Counted from the stretch's first letter, positions 51,901 through 58,681 are shown. The stretch: DNA of 58,681 bases from Mycolicibacterium vaccae NBRC 14118 = CIP 105934 (GCF_001552715.1 NZ_BCRS01000016.1:1-58681); one strand, 5' to 3'. Numbers and translations: made by a program. The notes: generated by a model not told the origin, from the sequence alone.

Positions 51901-53394
51901 CAGTCCCACGGCCAGGTCGGCGGCGAGCAGCGCGTCGACCGCCTCGGCGGACAGCACCGCCACCGTGCGGCCTTCGGTCTGCAGCGCGACCACGGCCTCG
52001 CGCAGCGCGTCGTCGATCGACGTCGTCACCGGATACAGCTCGTCGAACGACGAACCCAGGTCGTCGAGTTCGTCCCCCGCCACCGACACCGCCTGCAGGT
52101 CCGCGCGGCGGATCTCGCCGACCAGACCGGCGGCCTGCGGGTGGTGCACATGGCCCACCAGGGCAGCGGCGGCCGGATGGCCGTTTCGGCGGGCCAGCAC
52201 CGGCGCCGGTAGCAGGTGCCACCCGGCGTCCAGGGTGCCGTCCCGCACGTGTTCCTGAGCCCACTGCCATGCCTGGGTCCGCTCATGGTCGGCGACATCC
52301 CGCAAGCTGATGACCCGTAACCGGTCGGTGAGCAGCACGCGCGGATCGATCACCACCGTGTCGATCCGGTCCAGCGTGCGCAGTGAATCCGGGCGCAGGG
52401 TGAGCACGTCGTGCCGGTCGGCGAGGCCCCGGCCGAGCGTCGAGGCGAACGCCTCGCGGGCGTTGCGCGCGGCCTTCGGCGCCGTCACCACCACGGAGGT
52501 GGCCGCGGAGTTGACGTCGCGGGTCAGCAACCCGACCGATGTCGCCGCCAAACCCTGTGCGACACCGCTGCGTTCGGCGTGACGTTCGAGCGGCCCGGGC
52601 GGCATGGGGCAGGGCCGCTGCGGTCTGGCGCGCAGGTCGTCGGTGTCGGTGCGGCCGGTCAGGTCCGGCGCACGCCGCTGCCAGGCCTGCTGGGCGGCGA
52701 GCAGTTCACCGACCTGGCTCAGGTGCCGGAAGAACTCGACGGCGAGCGAGGACGGCGACTGGGTGAGCGTGTAGACCGAGGCCGCCGCCAGTGCCAGCGC
52801 CGTGTCGGCGGTGTCCGGGCCCAGGCGTTCCTCGACGAGCTGTCGCAGCCGGGGCTGGTAGTCGATGGCCGCGATGACGGCGACCACGCCCGAAGGCAGA
52901 GCCGGCCACAACAGGATCCGGCCGGCGGCCGCGGCGCAGAACCCCGCCCCTGTGGCCGCGGTCGCGATCAGCCGCCCGCCCAACGCGACACTGTCGCACG
53001 GCAGATCCGCAGGAGGGTAGGCCGCGGTATCCAGGCGCGCCTCCGACGCGGCTACCGCATCGCACAGGGCATCGACGTCCGGCGTCTCTCCCGGCTCCAC
53101 GGTCACGATCACCCGCGACACCGAGACGTTCACCCGGGCCGACTGCACGCCCGGAACGGCCTTCAGCGCCGCGACCACCTCCTGCGCCAGCGCGTGGTCG
53201 GGATCGGCGGCCAACCCGCGGACCTCGACCCAACACCGGTTCTCGCGGCTCCAGCAGCGCCGGGCAGGCGAACCGCCGACGAGTTCCCCTGCGGCGGAAC
53301 GCATGCCGCTCAACAACTCCGGTGAGACCGGCGCCGGTACGGCACCGAGCACCGAGCCGGCGCCTCGAACAAGACGGTGGAGCAGCGAACTCAC
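48979..53394 (-). CDS. ctpI: CtpI-like giant P-type cation ATPase
   Basis: A 1471-residue P-type ATPase. From the N-terminus: an HMA-like domain (about 52-103, without CxxC), two early spans (about 135-195), and a region with VVIDPRVLLTDRLRV whose Asp350 occupies the place of the phospho-Asp in a decayed DKTGT motif. The functional half has TGESLPVTKE (about 757-770), VAAVPEGLPLV in a transmembrane helix, Asp925 in CFDKTGTLSENRLRV and VGDGANDAAAI, then C-terminal spans. The PEGLP pattern fits Ca2+/Mg2+-type rather than CPx heavy-metal pumps. The Ser/Thr-rich tail is unusual. The GTG start overlaps the upstream gene as GTGA. Confidence 0.85.
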   Translation of the reverse strand: MSSLLHRLVRGAGSVLGAVPAPVSPELLSGMRSAAGELVGGSPARRCWSRENRCWVEVRGLAADPDHALAQEVVAALKAVPGVQSARVNVSVSRVIVTVEPGETPDVDALCDAVAASEARLDTAAYPPADLPCDSVALGGRLIATAATGAGFCAAAAGRILLWPALPSGVVAVIAAIDYQPRLRQLVEERLGPDTADTALALAAASVYTLTQSPSSLAVEFFRHLSQVGELLAAQQAWQRRAPDLTGRTDTDDLRARPQRPCPMPPGPLERHAERSGVAQGLAATSVGLLTRDVNSAATSVVVTAPKAARNAREAFASTLGRGLADRHDVLTLRPDSLRTLDRIDTVVIDPRVLLTDRLRVISLRDVADHERTQAWQWAQEHVRDGTLDAGWHLLPAPVLARRNGHPAAAALVGHVHHPQAAGLVGEIRRADLQAVSVAGDELDDLGSSFDELYPVTTSIDDALREAVVALQTEGRTVAVLSAEAVDALLAADLAVGLPAADRCPPWCADILVPDLDAAWRLVHAIPRAHRASRRGVELSTSATILGAVLMIPGVSGRGPGPVTAGAAAGLATGLWLARATLADSPPVPAPTREWHAMSADEVRRELPPPEHSVSERRSRLAATADASATALGNVIGPPLRLAGEIGASVREELSDPLTPVLAVGSAASALLGSPIDAILVGSVLTGNAILAASQQVRAERLLRRLLAVQDPPARLLPGGDAANGYRNVDAVGLLPGDVVEVRSGEVVPADCRIVEAFDIEVDESALTGESLPVTKETAATPGAAVAERTCMLYASTTVVAGSAIAVVTATGAQTQVRRAAEIAPTQSSTVGLQAQLRDLTNRALPFSLAGGALVSGLGVLRGVPLRQAVASGVAVAVAAVPEGLPLVATLAQQASARRLSRAGALVRSPRSVEALGRVDVVCFDKTGTLSENRLRVSRVAPADGFTDAQVLSDAARATPPRNGDRHEHATDAAVVEAAGTTPGTDGIHLPFRSGRPFSACIQGNELVIKGAPEVVLEACRRKGTGTDHQVRAMAGSGLRVIAVARRTVTAAQAGAARADDKAFVALCRGGLTLEGLVGISDTPRQGAAQLLATLQGQQVGVRLVTGDHPVTAAAIATELGLAVTVDEVITGTRWESMSRRGQESAVQDNVVFARMTPEHKVQVVQTLERVGQVCAMVGDGANDAAAIRSATVGIGVASRGSDPARTAADVMLLDGRIEALSEAVDEGRELWRRVQAAVAVLLGGNAGEVAFTVIGSALTGRSPLNTRQLLLVNMLTDALPAAALAVSPAAGVDRSSGRGPDQAALWRTVAIRGTTTAAAATTAWVTAGFSLRPRRASTVALIALVSTQLGQTLIDSHSPLVVSTAAGSLLTMGALISTPGVSQLLGCTPLGPVGWTQALGTAGVATAAAVVAPRVLARFQSSMSSTPSRHSTAYTSRNGIATSWDSADTESEETLSSKSDTDSTVHTAGV

Positions 53395-53798
53395 TTAGAG
53401 CGCCGCGAGGCGGTGGACTTACGTGCCGCCTTGACGGGACGCGCCGTCGCCTTCCGCACCGGCGGCGCCTCCTGGGCCGCCGTCGGCCGTCCGTTGACTT
53501 GCGCCGCCGGCGTTCCGTCGCCGCGGTGGCCGAGTTGGTGCATCACCAACGCCGCCCCGCCGACGGTGAGCAGGACCGGCCACTCGACCAGCCCCGCCGC
53601 GCCGACCGCGCCGAGCGTCAGCGCCGCGGCGGCAGAGGACCGGCTACCACTGCTCACGCCGGTGCGGACTCCGTTGGCCACTCCCTGGACTCCGCCCACT
53701 ACTCCGCTGACCGCGGCGCCGCCGACGGCTCCCGCCGCCGCAGTCGTGGCGTCCGCCACCTTGGTGAGGCCTCGATAGGCCGTGGATATGGGATTCAT
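53391..53798 (-). CDS. Small membrane protein upstream of the P-type ATPase (EWPV motif)
   Basis: A 135-residue protein. Residues 15-70 are Ala/Gly/Val-rich and could be two weak helices; VGAAGLVEWPVLLTVGGAAL is a clear span, followed by VMHQLGHRGDG and a basic C-terminus rich in Lys, Arg and Ser (KAARKSTASRRSK). ATG 53798 has GAGGAG 5 bases upstream. Its stop overlaps the ATPase GTG. It shares the EWPV-span-His pattern with the protein encoded after the ATPase. A regulatory subunit role is plausible. Confidence 0.65.
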   Translation of the reverse strand: MNPISTAYRGLTKVADATTAAAGAVGGAAVSGVVGGVQGVANGVRTGVSSGSRSSAAAALTLGAVGAAGLVEWPVLLTVGGAALVMHQLGHRGDGTPAAQVNGRPTAAQEAPPVRKATARPVKAARKSTASRRSK

Positions 53799-53829
53799 CG
53801 GCACTCCTCGCATCCCGGACGCCGGGTAT

Positions 53830-53857
53830 CGGCAATCCTGGGATGCCCCGATTGCCG
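53830..53857. other. Inverted repeat between PfpI-like gene and ATPase operon
   Basis: CGGCAATC (53830-53837) and GATTGCCG (53850-53857) form an 8-bp-arm hairpin. It lies 40 bp past the PfpI-like stop and 32 bp before the ATPase operon start, so it may be a terminator for the first or an operator for the second. Confidence 0.45.
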
Positions 53858-53897
53858 TCGGTTGTAACTCCGAAGCGTGTCCGGCGGCCGGCGGCTC

Positions 53898-54455
53898 TCA
53901 GGTGTGCGCGGGAGTGCTCGCGAACCGGTCGGTGATCGCCTGGCAGAAGGCGTCGAGATCCTTCGGCGACCGGCTGGTGATCAGGTTGCCGTCGATGCAG
54001 ACCTGCTGGTCGACGACGGTGGCGCCGGCGTTGCGGAGGTCGGTGCGCAGGCTCGGATACGACGTCAGCGTGCGGTCGCGGACGACGTCGGCCTCGACGA
54101 GCGCCCACGGGCCGTGGCAGATCGCGGCGACCGGCTTGCCCGATCGGACGAAATCGCGGACGAACGCGACCGCGGCCTCGCTCAGCCGCACCTTGTCGGC
54201 GTTGACGGTGCCGCCGGGCAGCACCAGCGCGTCGTACTCGTCCACCCGCGCGTCCTCGACGACCCGATCCACCGGGAACGTCCCCGCCGGCTCGAGATCG
54301 TGGTTACGGGCGTCGATCTCCCCGCTGTCCACAGACAACAGATCGACGGTGCCACCGGCGTCCACGACCGCAGCACGGGGCTGCTCGAGCTCGACCTTCT
54401 CGACACCGTCGGCGGCCAGGAACGCGACTTTTCGGCCCTGCAGTTCATCGGGCAT
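53898..54455 (-). CDS. DJ-1/PfpI-family protein
   Basis: A 185-residue class-I glutamine amidotransferase-like fold. KVAFLAADGVEKVELEQP begins strand 1 with the conserved Glu, ALVLPGG is the second strand, and AICHGPW carries the nucleophilic Cys in the elbow. Family members act as glyoxalase, protease/chaperone or deglycase-type stress proteins. Its ATG 54455 follows AAAGGAG. It is divergent from a 91-residue hypothetical gene, and a SigF-like promoter sequence lies at 54486-54511. Confidence 0.85.
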   Translation of the reverse strand: MPDELQGRKVAFLAADGVEKVELEQPRAAVVDAGGTVDLLSVDSGEIDARNHDLEPAGTFPVDRVVEDARVDEYDALVLPGGTVNADKVRLSEAAVAFVRDFVRSGKPVAAICHGPWALVEADVVRDRTLTSYPSLRTDLRNAGATVVDQQVCIDGNLITSRSPKDLDAFCQAITDRFASTPAHT

Positions 54456-54485
54456 GTCATGACTCCTTTCGCTTCGTCGGCAGCA

Positions 54486-54511
54486 TTACCCGCTGACCCA
54501 CGATCGAATCC
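54486..54511 (-). promoter_or_regulatory. SigF-like promoter candidate for the PfpI-like gene
   Basis: On the minus strand, GGATT (54511-54507) is followed after 15 bases by GGGTAA (54491-54486), close to the mycobacterial SigF pattern (GGWWT-N16-17-GGGTAY) but with a short spacer. It points at the PfpI-like start 30 bp on. A stress-type sigma would fit a DJ-1/PfpI gene. Confidence 0.3.
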
Positions 54512-54540
54512 CGCGGCCCGATCCGCGTACGGTCTGAGCT

Positions 54541-54816
54541 ATGACTGCCCAGCCCGAGAGTGACCGCCTCGACACGGTCGCGCCAGGAGACCTCATCTCG
54601 TTGCCCCTGCCGGACGCCCCTCCCGCCGAGGACCGGCAGTACAAGGTCGTGCACATCGACCGGCGGGGAGCGTCGGCCGACGAGACGATGCTGATCACGC
54701 TCGAAGCCGACGACGGGCAGACCTTCGACGTCGAACTGCCCGGCGACACGGTGGTCACCCGCACGCTGGAATCGAAGTGGGAGTCGCCGCAGAGCCCGAC
54801 GCAGAACCAGGGGTGA
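54541..54816 (+). CDS. Hypothetical 91-residue soluble protein
   Basis: A 91-residue acidic protein starting ATG 54541. GDLISLPLPDAPP and YKVVHIDRRGASADETMLITLEADDGQTFDVELPGDTVVTRTL suggest a small beta barrel, read in short pieces: KVVHIDRRG, MLITLEADDGQ and VELPGD. It has no Cys and no signal. The reverse strand holds the divergent PfpI-like gene. Not recognised; possibly a stress or housekeeping accessory. Confidence 0.6.
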   Translation: MTAQPESDRLDTVAPGDLISLPLPDAPPAEDRQYKVVHIDRRGASADETMLITLEADDGQTFDVELPGDTVVTRTLESKWESPQSPTQNQG

Positions 54817-54898
54817 GCGCCCCAGTTTGACCCCGGAGGGCCCGTGGTACTGCCCCCGTGCGCCGCAACGCTCGTCGCGGGCGCGGGAAGGAGACAAC

Positions 54899-55600
54899 AT
54901 GAGGTCGAGTCGTTTCGCGGGCCTGGCCGGGGCAGCTGTGCTGGCGGCATTCGGCACCACCGCCGGACCGGTGGTGCCGGAGGCGTCGGCGCAGGCATGC
55001 CCGGACGTCGAGGTGGTGTTCGCGCGCGGCACCGGTGAGGCGCCCGGCGTCGGCGGGGTCGGCCAGGCGTTCATCGACTCCGTGCGGGCCCAGGCCGCAC
55101 CCCGCACGGTAGGCGTGTACGCGGTGAACTATCCGGCGGCCAACAACTTCGGCGCAGGCGCGGCCTTCACCCAGACCGTCGTCGACGGGGTCCGGGACGC
55201 CGCGAACCGGGTGCAGACCATGTCCGACATCTGCCCGAACACCCGACTGGTGCTCGGCGGCTACTCCCAGGGCGCGGTGGTGTCCGGCTTCGCCACGTCC
55301 GACCGGGTGCCTGAGTCGATTCCCGCCGCCACGGCACCGAAGCCGCTGCCGCCCGAGGTCGCCGACCACGTCGCCGCCGTAGTCCTGTTCGGCCTGCCGT
55401 CGGGCCCGTTCCTGCAGAAGTACGGCGCCCCGGCGCTGACCGTGGGGCCCCTCTACGCCGGTAAGACGGTCCAGTTGTGCGCTCCCGGGGACAGCGTGTG
55501 CGACGGCGCGATTCCGGGCGCCGCCAACTTCGCGCACGCGCTGTACCCGGTCAACGGCATGACCAACGAGGGTGCGGCGTACGCGGTGGGCCGGCTCTGA
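54899..55600 (+). CDS. Cutinase-family secreted serine esterase
   Basis: A 233-residue secreted cutinase-like protein. The signal peptide is MRSSRFAGLAGAAVLAAFG with likely cleavage near EASAQA. The nucleophile is Ser123 in GGYSQGAV, with the Asp in CAPGDSVCDG and a His in ANFAHALYPV. Cys pairs (ACPD, DICPN, LCAPGDSVC) match the disulfides of cutinases. Mycobacterial cutinase-like proteins act as esterases or lipases on host or cell-envelope lipids. ATG 54899 follows GGAAGGAGA; the upstream open frame is not coding. Confidence 0.9.
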   Translation: MRSSRFAGLAGAAVLAAFGTTAGPVVPEASAQACPDVEVVFARGTGEAPGVGGVGQAFIDSVRAQAAPRTVGVYAVNYPAANNFGAGAAFTQTVVDGVRDAANRVQTMSDICPNTRLVLGGYSQGAVVSGFATSDRVPESIPAATAPKPLPPEVADHVAAVVLFGLPSGPFLQKYGAPALTVGPLYAGKTVQLCAPGDSVCDGAIPGAANFAHALYPVNGMTNEGAAYAVGRL

Positions 55601-55604
55601 TCCG

Positions 55605-55859
55605 TCAGGCCCCCGCGGGCACCGGCCAACGGTCGTTGACATCGGCGTTGGTGTCCTTGCGCGCACAGTGCGCACAGCAGAAGATGCCGTCGTCGGTCTC
55701 GATGCCGTGCCCGAGGATCCGGCAACCGCAATGCAGACACTGCGGGGCCAGCTGTGAGGCCGCGCACTCGACGCTGTCGAAAGTCGCGGTACGCCCGTCG
55801 TGGAACGTCACCGTGAACGCCTTGTCGTAGTCGTTGCCACATGTGTCGCAGATACTCAT
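55605..55859 (-). CDS. Cys/His-rich zinc-binding protein
   Basis: An 84-residue protein with CDTCGNDYDKAF at the N-terminus, VECAASQLAPQCLHCGCRI in the middle and FCCAHCARKD near the end, giving nine Cys and several His. This suggests one or two zinc sites, like a zinc ribbon or metallothionein-related fold. ATG 55859 is divergent from the methyltransferase gene; the protein starts MSICD. It lies 4 bp from the convergent cutinase stop. Function unknown; metal storage, transfer or nucleic-acid binding are possible. Confidence 0.65.
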   Translation of the reverse strand: MSICDTCGNDYDKAFTVTFHDGRTATFDSVECAASQLAPQCLHCGCRILGHGIETDDGIFCCAHCARKDTNADVNDRWPVPAGA

Positions 55860-55927
55860 GGCGTTCGGGTTCCCACCGCCGGTCAGCACAAACGTTTGGG
55901 CGTCCGGTAAGTGGGCATCAATGATCC

Positions 55928-56620
55928 GTGACGAGCGCATATACCGAATTCGACGCCCCCGAGATCGGGACTGAGGTCTATCCCCCGCAAGAGGATTCGC
56001 AGCTGTTGATCGCAGCGGCGACCGCGGCGGGTGTACTGTCCGGGGCCCGGGTCGCCGACCTGTGCACCGGCAGCGGCGTGGTCGCGATCGCCGCAGCGGC
56101 CGCAGGCGCCGGCGAGGTGACCGCTTTCGACATCTGTCCGAAGGCCGTGCGGCGGACCCGTCTGGATGCGCTCGCGGCCGGGGTGGACATCGACGTCCAC
56201 CGCGGATCGTGGGCCCGCGCCGTGGAATTCGGGCCCTATGACGTGGTGCTCGCCAACCCCCCGTATGTCCCGAAAGCGCCCGAGGTCGACGGGGAGCCGA
56301 TCCCGGCCGCGGCGGGGCCCTCGCGGGCCTGGGACGCCGGGCCGGACGGGCGGATGGTGCTGGATCCGATGTGCGCGGCGGCGCCGCTGCTGCTGAACGA
56401 GGGCGGCACGATGCTGGTCGTGCATTCGGAATGCGCGAACGTCCAGCGCACCCTGGCCGACCTGCGCGCGCACGGCATGCGCGCTGAAGTCGTTGCCCAG
56501 CAGCTGATTCCGTTCGGGCCGGTGATGACGGCGCGCGCCCCGTGGCTGATGAAGGCCGGGCTGTTGCCACGCGGCAGCCGGCACGAGCGCATCGTCGTGA
56601 TCCGTGCGGACGCGCCGTGA
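55928..56620 (+). CDS. HemK/PrmC-like SAM methyltransferase
   Basis: A 230-residue class I methyltransferase. RVADLCTGSGVVAIAAAA is motif I for S-adenosylmethionine, EVTAFDICPKAV the acidic loop, and VVLANPPYVP the NPPY motif that identifies N5-glutamine or N6-adenine methyltransferases, as in HemK2/PrmC. The protein or nucleic-acid target is not readable. GTG 55928 is the start. Its stop overlaps the CDGSH gene start as GTGA, so the two are one transcript. Confidence 0.8.
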   Translation: MTSAYTEFDAPEIGTEVYPPQEDSQLLIAAATAAGVLSGARVADLCTGSGVVAIAAAAAGAGEVTAFDICPKAVRRTRLDALAAGVDIDVHRGSWARAVEFGPYDVVLANPPYVPKAPEVDGEPIPAAAGPSRAWDAGPDGRMVLDPMCAAAPLLLNEGGTMLVVHSECANVQRTLADLRAHGMRAEVVAQQLIPFGPVMTARAPWLMKAGLLPRGSRHERIVVIRADAP

Positions 56621-56853
56621 CCGACATGCGGGTGGTCCGCGTCGTCCCCGGCGGGCCGGTGATGGTCGAAGGTCCCGTGTGCATCGAGATGCCGGACGGG
56701 AGCACCGTGGAGTCGGACCGGTTCATGGTCGCGATCTGCGCGTGCCGGCGCTCCAAGACCTATCCGCTGTGCGACACCAGTCACCGGCGCCGGGCGCGCG
56801 CCGGTGACGAGGCGTCCGAGCCCGCCCCCTCAGTCGAGGGGGCGGCGCAGTGA
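56617..56853 (+). CDS. CDGSH-type iron-sulfur protein
   Basis: A 78-residue protein with CACRRSKTYPLCDTSH (about residues 37-52), which fits the C-x-C-x2-S-x3-P-x-C-D-x-S-H cluster of the CDGSH family with Thr in the Gly position. It should hold a 2Fe-2S centre with a His ligand. GTG 56617 overlaps the methyltransferase stop. The 3' end overlaps the convergent heme-oxygenase-like enzyme by 24 bp, and such enzyme-CDGSH neighbourhoods recur in actinobacteria, so it may be its electron partner. Confidence 0.85.
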   Translation: MTDMRVVRVVPGGPVMVEGPVCIEMPDGSTVESDRFMVAICACRRSKTYPLCDTSHRRRARAGDEASEPAPSVEGAAQ

Positions 56854-57840
56854 CGACGTACCGGCCTGCCAGCAATCCATGAGGTGATCCGCCAGCCGGT
56901 TCTCGACCAGGTCGAAGGCGCGGATACCGAACACCACGTCGCGGTCCAGGTCCGGTTCGCGGGCCACCAGGTCGCCGACCACATCGGTGCGCACCACCTG
57001 CTCGTGCACGGCGTCGGCTTCCACATGCTCGGCGTAGAACGCCCAGCACTCCTGCGGCGCGCCCAGCCGTTTCAGCGCCTGCACCATGCGGCGCGACCCG
57101 GGCGGAGACGTGACCTCGGTCGCCGCGAAATGTCCCACCGCGCAACCGCGTAGCCGGCGGTGCAGGCCGAACATCGACATCAGGTTGACCACGGCCAGCG
57201 TCTCGGCGGGCACGTCGTCGAGGTAGCCGAGGTAAGAGGTGTCCAGGCCGGCGGCGCTCATCAGATCGGCGAACAACTGCTGGTGCAGCCGCGCGCCCTT
57301 GCCCGCGCCGAACTCGTCGAACTCGACCGCGACGAACGACGCCTTGGCCTGACCCGTGAGCCGGGGGATCGCCCACGCGTGGGGATCGCCCTCCTTGAGG
57401 TGATACAGCGAACGGTGCGCGAAATACTCACGCATCTGATCCCAGGTTCCCTTGTCCCGCAGGAAGTATGACGGGCCGCTGCCGTTCACCGGCTCCACGC
57501 AGAGCTTGTCGAGCTCCTCGAGGGCCGACGCGTCGGGTGCGATCTCGCCGACGCGTCGGCGCACGTCTTCGAGGAAAAGCTCTTCGAGGCGGCCGCGCAG
57601 ATACAGCAGGCCGGGATTCCACTCCCATTTGCCGTCGACGCCGGCGAATCCGCGGTAGTGCAGCTCGTAGCAGACGTACAGCGCCAGTTGCAGGTCCAGG
57701 CCGGCGGGGTCGGCGTCGGCCAGGGAAGTCTCCACCTTGGCCAGATACCGCAACGGCGCGCGCTCGGCGAGCTGCTCGACGACGGACATCGAGATCGGTC
57801 CACGGGGTTCAGGCAATCGGGGTTGTACCAGCGTCGGCAT
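56830..57840 (-). CDS. Heme-oxygenase-like iron-containing redox enzyme
   Basis: A 336-residue helical protein of the iron-containing redox enzyme family (heme-oxygenase-like diiron oxidase fold). Candidate metal ligands lie in YELHYRG (ExxH), EFDEFGAGKGARLHQ, and AEHVEADAVHE, the E/H clusters spread over three helices. Members oxidise small amines or fatty acids or cleave C-C bonds with O2. ATG 57840 starts MPTLVQPRLPE; a TTG at 57876 is also open. It converges on the CDGSH gene with 24-bp overlap. Substrate unknown. Confidence 0.75.
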   Translation of the reverse strand: MPTLVQPRLPEPRGPISMSVVEQLAERAPLRYLAKVETSLADADPAGLDLQLALYVCYELHYRGFAGVDGKWEWNPGLLYLRGRLEELFLEDVRRRVGEIAPDASALEELDKLCVEPVNGSGPSYFLRDKGTWDQMREYFAHRSLYHLKEGDPHAWAIPRLTGQAKASFVAVEFDEFGAGKGARLHQQLFADLMSAAGLDTSYLGYLDDVPAETLAVVNLMSMFGLHRRLRGCAVGHFAATEVTSPPGSRRMVQALKRLGAPQECWAFYAEHVEADAVHEQVVRTDVVGDLVAREPDLDRDVVFGIRAFDLVENRLADHLMDCWQAGTSSLRRPLD

Positions 57841-58075
57841 CACGTCGGCGTATTTACCCACGTGCGGCGGGGTCAAACCGGGGGTGACCGTCGTCTCGGG
57901 CGCGGCCGGGGTACCCGTTCACCGCCGAGAGACACACGTAATGCCGGGTTTTTCACATCGTGCGCGTAAACCGGTGACGACCCGTGAGGCCGGGTAACCG
58001 AGACCTCGAGCGCATTCAGTGCGCTGAAGGAATCACACACCATGCCAACTCTCAGACAAGGGGTGAATCGAGTAG

Positions 58076-58681
58076 ATGGCCGCACCGACCAGGACCTTCG
58101 AGTCCACCGAATCCATCAAGTCCACACTGATCGCGCAGTTGCGCACCATTCTGGACCTGACCCACACCGAGATCCAGGTCGCGGAGACCAGGGTGTCGCA
58201 GGCGCGCACCGACGCGGTGCGCCGCGAGCTGACCCAGAACGCCGAGAACGCCAGGATCCGCGCCGAGGCTATCGAGAAGGCGATCCGCGAACTCGGTGGC
58301 TTCCCCGACGTGATCGGGCCGTTCCTGGGCCGCGCCGCCGCGGCGGTCAAGGCGCTCACCGAGCAGGCCGAACCGTTCGACGAGGCGCTGCTGGGCGATC
58401 TGGCGCTTGAGGGCCAGTTGCTGGACCGGGCGCGCTACGTCAAGGCGCTGGCCGTCGCGGCCAAGGAGCCGGGCGTGGAGGCCCTGGCCGGCCGGCTGAT
58501 CACCGCGCATTCCGCGACGGTGGAGTGGCTGACGACCGTGCTCGCCGAGGACGCCCTGGGCGGACCGGCGGCGCTGCGTCGCACGCCGCTGCAGGCCGCG
58601 GCCGGGCTGGCCGTGAAGCTGGCCAACCTGCCGTTCACCTGGTCCACCCGGCGCGCCGAGCGGGTCGCCGACGCCATCCGG
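58076..58681 (+). CDS. Ferritin-like helical protein, cut by window end
   Basis: A 202-residue open frame with no stop inside the window. The sequence is almost wholly helical: LIAQLRTILDLTHTEIQVAE, ARIRAEAIEKAIRELGGFPD, KALAVAAKEPGVEALAGRLI and AHSATVEWLTTVLAED. The Glu-rich helices with E-x6-Y or H patterns suit a ferritin-like domain-containing protein, though metal ligands are not certain. The ATG at 58076 is taken; the ribosome site (AAGGGG) is distant. Its neighbour across the gap is the iron-redox enzyme, a shared iron theme. C-terminus unseen. Confidence 0.55.
   Translation, partial: MAAPTRTFESTESIKSTLIAQLRTILDLTHTEIQVAETRVSQARTDAVRRELTQNAENARIRAEAIEKAIRELGGFPDVIGPFLGRAAAAVKALTEQAEPFDEALLGDLALEGQLLDRARYVKALAVAAKEPGVEALAGRLITAHSATVEWLTTVLAEDALGGPAALRRTPLQAAAGLAVKLANLPFTWSTRRAERVADAIR

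Noticed and set aside
55889..55898. CAAACGTTTG palindrome in the Cys-rich protein/methyltransferase gap
   Set aside because: Only 10 bp; such palindromes are frequent, and there is no second copy or regulator.
1..58681. Mobile element, prophage, CRISPR or tRNA content
   Set aside because: No transposase, integrase, phage gene, regular spacer array, terminal repeats or cloverleaf sequence was seen; gene order and codon usage look uniform.

Overview
The window looks like chromosome from a fast-growing mycobacterium (Mycolicibacterium type). It is GC-rich and densely coded, with many 4-bp ATGA/GTGA stop-start overlaps. It carries lineage markers: a TopoM-like atypical type II topoisomerase pair, a DesA3-type membrane desaturase with its ferredoxin-like reductase, a GjpA-like envelope protein, a cutinase, an F420-type luciferase-family oxidoreductase, a DUF3516 helicase and a CtpI-like giant P-type ATPase. 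I saw no rRNA, tRNA, CRISPR array, insertion sequence or prophage. Apart from one short gene remnant the genes look intact. The largest noncoding gap is about 290 bp (45511-45798).

Layout. 1-4.8 kb: glycosyltransferases, a small zinc ribbon, a heme oxygenase, and a TspO-like membrane protein coupled to an MFS exporter, divergent from a TetR regulator across a strong palindrome. 5.0-9.2 kb: topoisomerase B and A subunits. 9.4-11.9 kb: desaturase electron-transfer pair. 11.9-16.4 kb: a second exporter and an amine-oxidase/aldehyde-dehydrogenase operon. 16.5-20.7 kb: a compact TetR, glycosyltransferase, aminosugar-kinase-like, SIS operon ending at a P450-like remnant. 20.7-23.8 kb: amidase and a GjpA-like protein behind iron-box-like sites. 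23.9-26.5 kb: a sulfonate/taurine/nitrate-type ABC importer. 26.6-36.5 kb: small orphans, LLM oxidoreductase, helicase, acyltransferase, SRPBCC protein, thioesterase, metallophosphoesterase, SDR and EamA exporter. 36.5-38.7 kb: formate/nitrite-type channel, cyanase and a divergent PAS-AraC regulator. 38.8-42.4 kb: metabolic enzymes.

42.4-45.5 kb holds the most unusual unit: a PAS-GAF-PP2C phosphatase, a protein with CarH-like cobalamin-binding motifs but no DNA-binding domain, and a STAS anti-anti-sigma protein, all joined by 4-bp overlaps. I infer a cobalamin-sensing (perhaps light- or B12-gated) partner-switching module. 45.8-48.7 kb: a Tat-exported glycoside-hydrolase-like protein and a MarR/MFS pair. 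48.7-53.8 kb: a 1471-residue P-type ATPase with an apparent decayed second phosphorylation domain, flanked by two small membrane proteins that share a motif. 53.9-58.7 kb: DJ-1/PfpI protein, cutinase, zinc-binding protein, methyltransferase, CDGSH iron-sulfur protein, a heme-oxygenase-like diiron-type enzyme, and a ferritin-like protein cut by the window end.

The assignments rest on recognised motifs and gene context only. No database search was run.
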